A stretch of DNA of 64,000 nucleotides from Mycoplasmopsis caviae (GTDB lineage Bacteria > Bacillota_I > Bacilli_A > Mycoplasmatales > Metamycoplasmataceae), in NCBI RefSeq assembly GCF_024498215.1, contig NZ_CP101806.1, positions 62,001-126,000 of the forward strand, read 5' to 3'. The stretch's first letter is position 1. Each line of letters begins with the position of its first letter. The position numbers and the translations under genes are program-made. Under the pieces are notes generated by a model. The model was given only the letters and a program-made list of their open reading frames with translations. It was not told the DNA's origin and did no database searches. Of the stretch, positions 54,161 to 64,000 are shown one piece after another.

Positions 54161-54188
54161 AAAAAAGCAGATACACACCTGCTTTTTT
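54161..54188. terminator. Terminator after tyrS (works in both directions)
   Basis: AAAAAAGCAG (54161-54170) pairs with CTGCTTTTTT (54179-54188). It sits 2 nt beyond the tyrS stop codon. Confidence 0.9.
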
Positions 54189-54190
54189 GA

Positions 54191-55429
54191 TTATTTTTTT
54201 GTTCTAATTAATATTGTTTGCTTCTTACCTTTTCTAAAAAAGGCATATTTTTTAGAAAAGTTTTTTGGACAATATAACGAGTTCTCGTCCATAAGATCCT
54301 CATCTAATTTTAATGCTTTTGTTGATATAAATTCTCTCGCTTCACGTTTAGACGCTATAAATCCTTCTTGAATTAATGCTTCAACAATATTTTCATTTTC
54401 TTTGATTTCTACTAGTGGTAAATATTGTTCGATATTACTAAGGTCTTTTAATGTTAATGAACCAGTGTCAAAATTTTTGTTATATAAAACCTCGGTAATT
54501 TTAAGTGCTGAATCAAGTTCATCTTGGCCAAAAATATCTCGAACAACCTCACTGGCCATAATTTTTTGAGCTAAATGCTTAAATGGTGCTTTGTTATGTT
54601 CACTCATAATTTTGGCAATTTCTTCACTACTTAAAAACGTTAATCAATTTAAAAATGTTCCAACTTTTGAATCGGGTTGATTTAATAAATATTGATACAT
54701 ACTATATGGCGAGGCCATTTTTTTATCTAATCATAGACTTCCGCCACCTGTAGATTTACCTATTTTTTTGCCATTTTCATCGGTTAATAAATCGGTTGTA
54801 ACTAAAACTGCTTTATGGTCTTCACCAATTACTTTTGATATTATTTCCAAACCTGTTGTTAAATTTCCTCATTGATCAGAACCGCCTATTTGTACCATAA
54901 CATTGTACTTTTTGTATAATTGCAAAAAGTCTCAACCTTGTAAAAGTTGATAAGAAAATTCAGTAAATGATAAGCCTCTTTCTATTCTTTTTTGAACAGA
55001 TTCCTTACTCATCATATATGAAACATTAACTAATTTTCCTGCATCTCTTAGGAATTCTATAACATTCATTTTCTTATAAAATTCAAGATTATCTATTACT
55101 TCCAAACCCTGTGATTCAAGTTGTTTTTTAATTTTGCTTTTATTTACCTTTAATGTTTTATTATCTAAAAGAACTCTTTCAGTATCCTTAAATGAAGGGT
55201 CGCCAATCATTCCAGTTGCTCCACCAATAATCCCGTAAACTTTAAAGCCATATTGCTTAAATCTTTTAAGAACTGAAATTAGTACATAATTACCTAAATG
55301 TAGACTTTGTGCTGTTGGATCAAAACCACAATAAACAGCAACTTCACCTGGAACAAGTTTATTAAATTTATCTTCATTGCTGATCTGTTTAAGTATTCCT
55401 CTTGTTCTTAAATCTTCAATTATTGTCAT
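54191..55429 (-). CDS. tyrS: Tyrosyl-tRNA synthetase
   Basis: 412 residues. Class I motifs: CGFDPTAQSLHLGNYVLI (HIGH region), GGATGMIGDP, and KIGKSTGGGSLWLD (KMSKS region). C-terminal S4 domain (EALIQEGFIASKREAREFIS). Read through several TGA Trp codons between 54608 and 54931. The start lies 9 nt after the stop of the tRNA-binding-protein gene. Confidence 0.97.
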
Positions 55430-55437
55430 ATTAACTC

Positions 55438-56073
55438 CTAATTATTTATTAATTCAGGTATTATTTTTCAGATAACTTTACCCTTGTATTCTTCTTTCTG
55501 TTCTTCTCTAAGTTCATTAAAAAAACCATCTTTAAATTCTGGATATTTGTCTGCTTCAAGTCCTAAAGATTCAGTTGAACAAAGCATTCCATTACTTTCC
55601 TCATTCATTACTTTGCCTTCTACTATTTCTAAACCATTTGCTGTTATTGAACCAGGCAAACAAAAAGTAAAATATTTGTCTGTTAATGTATAAGTTGTAT
55701 TAGTTACTATTTGCTTCTGACAATTTCCAAAGTCCACTTTCAACACAAACAGTTTATCACTTTTTGGATGAACCTTTCTTTCAATAATTTTGCCAATTAC
55801 AAAATGTTCAAGATTTTTAAGAGTATATTCTGCATTGTGCTTTAATAACATATTAATAATTTTATTAACTTGTTTTATACCTAAAATGCCAAAGGTTTTT
55901 TCACCTTTTTTAACTTTTTGGTTCAATAAATTAATTGAGTGTACATTATTATCGTTATCACTAAAAACAACCATGTCATCATAAACGGTTTTTGTGGTTT
56001 TTTTAACGCTGGTATCAAAATAAACTATTTTAGTGTTCTTAAAAGTTGAATTTAAATTAAAAAATATTGCCAT
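55438..56073 (-). CDS. tRNA-binding (EMAP-II/YtpR-like) domain protein
   Basis: 211 residues. The C-terminal two thirds match the OB-fold of YtpR/PheT-N: VIGKIIERKVHPKSDKLFVL, QIVTNT, FCLPGSITANGLEIVEGKV and NGMLCSTESLGL. The role of free-standing YtpR proteins is unclear. It directly precedes tyrS with the same strand and close spacing. TATAAT stands about 9 nt before ATG 56073 with no ribosome site. Confidence 0.85.
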
Positions 56074-56130
56074 AATGTTTTTATTATATAATAATAAGCC
56101 TAAAATTTGTAATAGTTGTCAACTTCTAAA

Positions 56131-56210
56131 TCTAAAAAGTGAAGTGTTGCTAATAATGCCACTTCACTTTTTAGATTCTTGAAATTAAAAGCACTCATGA
56201 AGAGTGCTTT
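56131..56210. terminator. Two terminators between gap and the tRNA-binding gene
   Basis: Stem 1: TCTAAAAAGTGAAGTG (56131-56146) pairs perfectly with 56160-56175. Stem 2: AAAGCACTC (56188-56196) pairs with GAGTGCTTT (56202-56210). Both lie within 90 nt after the gap stop codon; on the minus strand each ends in T-rich sequence. Confidence 0.85.
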
Positions 56211-56221
56211 GAAAAAAATGA

Positions 56222-57391
<1,170 letters not shown>

Positions 57392-57394
<3 letters not shown>

Positions 57395-57413
57395 AAAGGT
57401 CAATTATGACCTT
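57392..57413 (-). terminator. Terminator of the rnr-metS group
   Basis: AAGGTCA (57396-57402) and TGACCTT (57407-57413). On the minus strand the stem is followed by TTATTTTTTC. Confidence 0.8.
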
Positions 57414-57419
57414 AAATTA

Positions 57420-57704
57420 TTAGCAAATTGTATCTCCGGCATATATTCTAATTTCATCGCTGAAGTATTTTGATAATGCCTTTCATTGAAGTTGTGTTTC
57501 CTCTTTTTTGTTAAATTTTTTGTATGAGTCAAATGTGCTTCATCTTTCAATAAAGGCAAATGTATTGTCATTAACTCAATAACCGTCAAATGATAAATTG
57601 TGTTCTTCTTTTTTAACTTCACTAATTCATAAGTTAACTGTTTTTTCAAAAATCAACTTACTCTCAGGTCTAATTCTTGCTCGTTTAAAAATTGCGTAAA
57701 TCAT
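57420..57704 (-). CDS. Small antibiotic-biosynthesis-monooxygenase (ABM) fold protein
   Basis: 94 residues: MIYAIFKRARIRPESKLIFE, VNDNTFAFIERWSTFDSYKK and the end RIYAGDTIC. Length, the FxExWxS core (FIERWST) and the alpha/beta layout fit the dimeric ferredoxin-like ABM/YgiN fold. Function in mycoplasmas is unknown. AAGGAG precedes ATG 57704; it follows metS by 9 nt and ends the operon. Four TGA Trp codons. Confidence 0.75.
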
Positions 57705-57713
57705 CTTATCTCC

Positions 57714-60045
<2,332 letters not shown>

Positions 60046-60047
60046 AA

Positions 60048-62243
60048 TTATTTACCTGTTTTTTTATGCTCTCGTGCACCTTTGAATTTTGGTTTTTCTT
60101 CCTTGATATTAAGTTGTTTTTTAATTTCATCTAGATATGAACCATAACATTTAGCAAGCACTGCATCAATTTTTCCGTTTGTTTCATCAGCACCAGCAAT
60201 AACAACATCAACATGGTCGCCTAATTTAAATGTGTGATGTTTACTCTTTAATTCAGTAAAACTTTCATTAGCCTCATAATCGCCATCACAAAATGTTGAA
60301 ATATGAACCAAAGCCTCTATTTTACAGTCAAATTCAACAAACATACCAAAGCGAACAATACTTACAATTTGAGCACTCATCATTTGGCCAATTTTACCTT
60401 TAAAGAATTCAGCATATTTTAAATCATTGGTATCGCGTTCAAGTTGCATAGCCTCTTGTTCGCTTGCAGAATTAAGCTGAGCAATGTTAGTTAAAATATT
60501 TTTATAATGTTGTATTTTATTTTTTTGCTTATTAAAAATTATGTCCCTTAGTATTCTATGCACAATTAAGTCAGGGTAACGACGAATCGGGCTTGTGAAG
60601 TGACAATAAAATTCACTAGCAAGACCAAAATGGCCAATATTGTTTGGAGAATATTTAGCTTTTTGCATTGTTCTTAAAAATACTGCTTTAAGAAATTCAT
60701 CATCCCGTTCTTCTTTGATTTTTTTAATGACTTTTTGGAAGTTTTTTGGATTAATGTTGTTGCGGTCAATTTCAACCTTGATACCTAAAACATTAAGCAC
60801 ATTTAGAAATGAATCAATTTTTTCACTATCAGGAATTTCATGAACACGATAAAGAAGCGGAAGTGACTTTTTAGCTAAAAATTTAGCCACCTCTTCATTA
60901 GTTCGAACCATAAAATCTTCAATTAAATTTTCACTAAAACCATTTGGCCTAATGATAATATCAACTGTTTTGCCACACTTATCCAAGATAATTTTAGGCT
61001 CTTTAATCTCAAAATCAATATAGCCCTCATTTGTTTTGAATTTTCTGATAATTTTAGCTAAGCAACCTGCATGCTCAAGCATAGTGTTTAATTTTTCATC
61101 TTCAAATTTAATACCTCGATCATAAAACTCATTAACACGTTCATATGTTAAACGATATTTAGAGTTGATAATACTTTGATAAACTTTTGCATCAGTTGTC
61201 TTACCGTTTTTGTTGATTTTCATTATTACACTTAAACAAAAACGATCCTCATTTGGATTAAGCGAACAAATTCCATTTGACAATTTATGTGGCAACATAG
61301 GTATTACGCCACTAACTAGGTATCTTGATGTTCCACGCCTTAGTGCTTCTAAATCTAAGGGTGAGTTTTCTTTGACATAATAACTTACATCAGCAATATG
61401 AACACCTAATTCATATGAGCCATCATCAAGAACTCGAACACTAATAGCATCATCAAAATCCTTTGTGTCACTGCCATCAATTGTAACAATTAAGTTATTT
61501 CTTAGATCAAGTCTTTCATCAAGTTTTTCGCCACTAATACTATCTGGGATATTTTTTATATATTCATAAACATCTTGTGAAAAGTCGTCAGGTTCATCTC
61601 TTAAAATTGTCAATGCTTTAACATATGCCATTGGATCATTGTTTGCTGCTATTTTTTTAATAACATTAAGTTCGATAACGTTTCCTTTGTATGAAACCAA
61701 TTCAGCTAAAACCACATCATTAAGTCTTGCTTCTTTAACCATATTTTTGATATTGTAAGTTATCTTTTTGTAGTCGTTTTTAAGAGGTTTAAAAATTATT
61801 GAACCCTTATTCATGCTTAAGGTTCCAACAAACTTACTATTGCCTCTGTTAATAATCTTTTCAACGATACCAAAAGTTTTATCATCTTTTGAATGATAAT
61901 TTTTATAGACACTTATTTCAACAAGGTCATCATTTAATGCTCGGTTAAGGTAAATACCTGGTACAAAATAACTTTGGCTCTCGCCTTCTTGTTCTTCTTC
62001 AACAAAAGCGAATTTGCCTTCTGAGGCAAAGCGAATTTTGCCCTTTACTGTTTTAATTTTTTCTACTAATGTGTAAGTTGAAAGTTTACTATTTTTTATT
62101 AATTTTCTCTCATCAACTAACTTATTTAAAAGTTCAGTTAACTTATTGTTGTCTTGGTACTGAATGTTAAGTGCTTTTGCGATATCTAAAAAAGTCTTAT
62201 TATCATACTTTTTTAGATAATTAATTATTTCTAATGAATTCAT
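60048..62243 (-). CDS. rnr: Ribonuclease R
   Basis: 3'-5' exoribonuclease; in mycoplasmas RNase R carries most RNA degradation and tRNA 3' trimming. 731 residues. N-terminal winged helix, two cold-shock domains (TVKGKIRFASEGKFAFVEE), RNB core with IDGSDTKDFDDAISV (metal Asp residues) and FCHFTSPIRRYPDLIVHRIL-like segment (HFTSPIRRYPDL), then S1 domain (VRFGMFVEFDCKIEALVH) and a basic tail. It follows secG by 4 nt, the usual Firmicute order. Confidence 0.97.
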   Translation of the reverse strand: MNSLEIINYLKKYDNKTFLDIAKALNIQYQDNNKLTELLNKLVDERKLIKNSKLSTYTLVEKIKTVKGKIRFASEGKFAFVEEEQEGESQSYFVPGIYLNRALNDDLVEISVYKNYHSKDDKTFGIVEKIINRGNSKFVGTLSMNKGSIIFKPLKNDYKKITYNIKNMVKEARLNDVVLAELVSYKGNVIELNVIKKIAANNDPMAYVKALTILRDEPDDFSQDVYEYIKNIPDSISGEKLDERLDLRNNLIVTIDGSDTKDFDDAISVRVLDDGSYELGVHIADVSYYVKENSPLDLEALRRGTSRYLVSGVIPMLPHKLSNGICSLNPNEDRFCLSVIMKINKNGKTTDAKVYQSIINSKYRLTYERVNEFYDRGIKFEDEKLNTMLEHAGCLAKIIRKFKTNEGYIDFEIKEPKIILDKCGKTVDIIIRPNGFSENLIEDFMVRTNEEVAKFLAKKSLPLLYRVHEIPDSEKIDSFLNVLNVLGIKVEIDRNNINPKNFQKVIKKIKEERDDEFLKAVFLRTMQKAKYSPNNIGHFGLASEFYCHFTSPIRRYPDLIVHRILRDIIFNKQKNKIQHYKNILTNIAQLNSASEQEAMQLERDTNDLKYAEFFKGKIGQMMSAQIVSIVRFGMFVEFDCKIEALVHISTFCDGDYEANESFTELKSKHHTFKLGDHVDVVIAGADETNGKIDAVLAKCYGSYLDEIKKQLNIKEEKPKFKGAREHKKTGK

Positions 62244-62247
62244 AAAA

Positions 62248-62484
62248 TTATGCTATAACCCTTAAAACGATAGCAAAAATCATCAATATTAATCCGCCAA
62301 ATAACATTGAATATTTCAAAACCTTTTTAAGACCTCTTTCTTTTGAATATTTAAAAAGTTCTAGATCACCACTACCAACAAGTGCTCCAGAAAAACCGTT
62401 ACTATCAGGTGACATTAAGAGTGAAATAACAATAATAGCCACTGATAAAATAGCAATAACTACTGATACTATTGCAACCGCCAT
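62248..62484 (-). CDS. secG: Protein translocase subunit SecG
   Basis: 78 residues with two transmembrane helices (VSVVIAILSVAIIVISLLM and YSMLFGGLILMIFAIVLRVI) and the SecG loop NGFSGALVGSGDLELF (family GxxGAFGGGSA). AGGAG precedes ATG 62484. First gene of secG-rnr-(trmN6)-metS-ABM. Confidence 0.9.
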   Translation of the reverse strand: MAVAIVSVVIAILSVAIIVISLLMSPDSNGFSGALVGSGDLELFKYSKERGLKKVLKYSMLFGGLILMIFAIVLRVIA

Positions 62485-62955
62485 ATTTCTCCTTTCAACT
62501 ATATAATTAGTATTAATATTAAGATTATAACAAAAAGCAACAAATTTTATACATTTAGTACAACTAATTTAACAAAAGTTAATTTTAATAATTTTTTAGT
62601 GGTAAAAACCATAATTTTTTGTATTCTGATTCAAGTAATTTTGTTCATTTTTTGATTTAAAACCAGCTGTTTTTTGCCTAATTTGACCACTTTTTAGAAC
62701 ACGATTTCTACAATGTTTGTAAATCTAACTTTGGTCTATTTTGAATTTTAATTCTAGTGATTTTTGTACACTTTTTACTATTAAAACAGGTTAATTTCAC
62801 AACAATTATTTTTGTAGATTTTGGACAAAAACACATAAGTAAAAAACTTATTTGGATCTAAACATAAGGTTTAAAAAATAGCTGTTTTGTTTCTATTCTT
62901 TTGCATTTTTTAATAATTCTTTATAATTATTAAGAAAAAAATTAATGGAGTAAGT
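62485..62955. other. Divergent spacer, no gene seen
   Basis: About 470 AT-rich bases between secG and the right-end gene. It must hold promoters for both directions. A fragment TTAAAACAGG (62782-62791) recalls the dispersed repeat but lacks pairing arms. Confidence 0.45.
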
Positions 62956-64000
62956 ATGAAGAAGAGAAAAGAGATATCAAAACACAATATGTGTGAAATT
63001 TATGAATCATTTAGTTTTATACAACCTGAATATAAAAGTAATGTAAACTCTCTTAAAAACAAAAATGAAAATGATGAATTTTTACTCAAAGCAAAAATGG
63101 AAAGTGCCAGTGCTTTAAATGAGTACATTGATTCAAAATTAGAAAGAAAAAAGATAAGAATATCTAATAAAAAAATATCTAGGATTTCAAGCACTTTTAT
63201 CCCTTTAATTGTTTTCTTCTTAACAATTGTTTTAATAGTTGTTGCCTACATTGCATATGTGGCAGCAAATTATATGGTTAAAGATACTGAAGTTTACACA
63301 ATGTTTTCAATTTCTGTTGTTTCGCTAATAGTGGCCACTGCACTTTTTGTGGTTTACTTCAAAAAATATTCATATTATACAAATGATAAAGCTAAATATT
63401 TCGAGAAAAAACTGAGAGAAGAAATTAAAATTGGCGACCTAAAATCAATGGTTTTAAAGAATAAAAACACTTTAAATTTCCAAGAAGATGTACCTTCTTT
63501 AACATTAGCAAGCGACCTAAAATATCCAGATATTCCTGCTGGTTACAAAATTGAAACTGAAAAATATGCAAAGAGATTTACACTTTATGGAATGAATGTT
63601 TTAGCACAAGATGCAACATTAGTTAAAATTGACAAAAAAGAAAGTGAAAAAGCTGAAACAGATAAAAGTATTATTCAAGAAAAAAGCAAAAAAATTAAAA
63701 TCTTTGAGTTCTCATTTATGAATAGTCAATTTGACAAAATTTATTTACCATTTGTACTATTTAATAAATTCGAAGCCTTTGATTCCAAATTAGAACCAAT
63801 TAAAAGTAATATTGAAGATATTGATAAAGTATTCAACATTCAAGCAATTAAAAACCCGTTAAATGAAAAACTTTTCAATGCTCTTAAATTGTGAAAAAAT
63901 AATGTTCACTTTGCGAAAACATTTATTCCACAAGAGTCAGGAATTAATTATTTCAATTTCAAACTTACTGCAATTTTTACACTAAAAGACAATTGCCAAG
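62956..64000 (+). CDS. Membrane protein, DUF3137-like (runs off the window)
   Basis: At least 348 residues; the frame is open (TGA at 63892 read as Trp) to the last base. Layout equals that of the gene at 40718: an N-terminal helical region of about 85 residues, two transmembrane segments (STFIPLIVFFLTIVLIVVAY and FSISVVSLIVATALFVVYF), a short helix, then a beta-rich soluble domain (KFEAFDSKLEPIKSNIEDID then KVFNIQ). GGAG lies 7 nt before ATG. Function unknown. Confidence 0.7.

Noticed and set aside
57404-57649. Frame of 81 codons overlapping the ABM-fold gene
   Set aside because: Out of frame with the ABM gene, which has a ribosome site, family motifs and correct length.

Overview
The window is a piece of an AT-rich mycoplasma chromosome (class Mollicutes). 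Almost every long gene has in-frame TGA codons where Trp is expected (ClpB, PolC, MnmG, NusA and others). The gene set is also typical: PolC without a visible second replicase, a short eukaryote-like ProS, RNase HIII, lipoproteins with a Cys lipobox, and a ClpB lacking its N-domain. Synteny (rpsP-trmD-rplS, rimP-nusA-ylxR-infB-apt, dnaB-dnaI) and an IS1634-type element suggest the hominis/bovis/synoviae branch. I cannot name the species from the sequence alone.

Layout: 1-4.1 kb holds heat-shock clpB behind a CIRCE operator and the convergent rpsP-trmD-rplS operon. 4.1-17.1 kb is an accessory zone with two restriction-modification loci back to back. The first is a DpnII-like GATC system whose Dam methylase carries an N-terminal HTH domain. 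The second is an AlwI/BstNBI-like type IIS system whose bifunctional methylase is broken by frameshifts and by an IS1634-like insertion with a duplication of about 322 bp. The zone also holds a miniature IS derivative, pepF, and two convergent transposase genes. 17.2-21.8 kb holds rlmH, mnmG, tRNA-His and a tandem pair of DHH phosphoesterases. 22.2-24.2 kb is a decayed IS with a 39-bp direct repeat, inserted just upstream of the rimP-nusA-ylxR-infB translation/transcription operon (24.2-28.4 kb), followed by apt.

29.0-31.9 kb encodes helicase-loading proteins (DnaI, a DnaB/DnaD-type protein), CoaE and a YigZ protein. 32-36.4 kb has a lipoprotein, rpiB and a C39-peptidase ABC exporter with a small membrane partner. 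36.4-41.8 kb is ybeY-cdd-era, a M24 peptidase, an RlmD-type methylase and a membrane protein. 42.0-50.9 kb, minus strand, holds polC, proS, rnhC, a Cof-type HAD phosphatase and a YfcE phosphodiesterase. 51.2-54.1 kb is a large coiled-coil lipoprotein whose 3' end has been duplicated (560 bp) around a 307-bp inverted-repeat element. 54.2-62.5 kb, minus strand, holds tyrS, a tRNA-binding protein, gap, a small monooxygenase-fold protein, metS, a TrmN6-like methylase, rnr and secG. A membrane protein runs off the right end.

General themes: many genes abut or overlap in operons; several (ybeY, polC, proS, yigZ) look leaderless, with TATAAT 6-8 nt before ATG; and a family of imperfect hairpins with the core CTATAAAACAG is scattered between genes.
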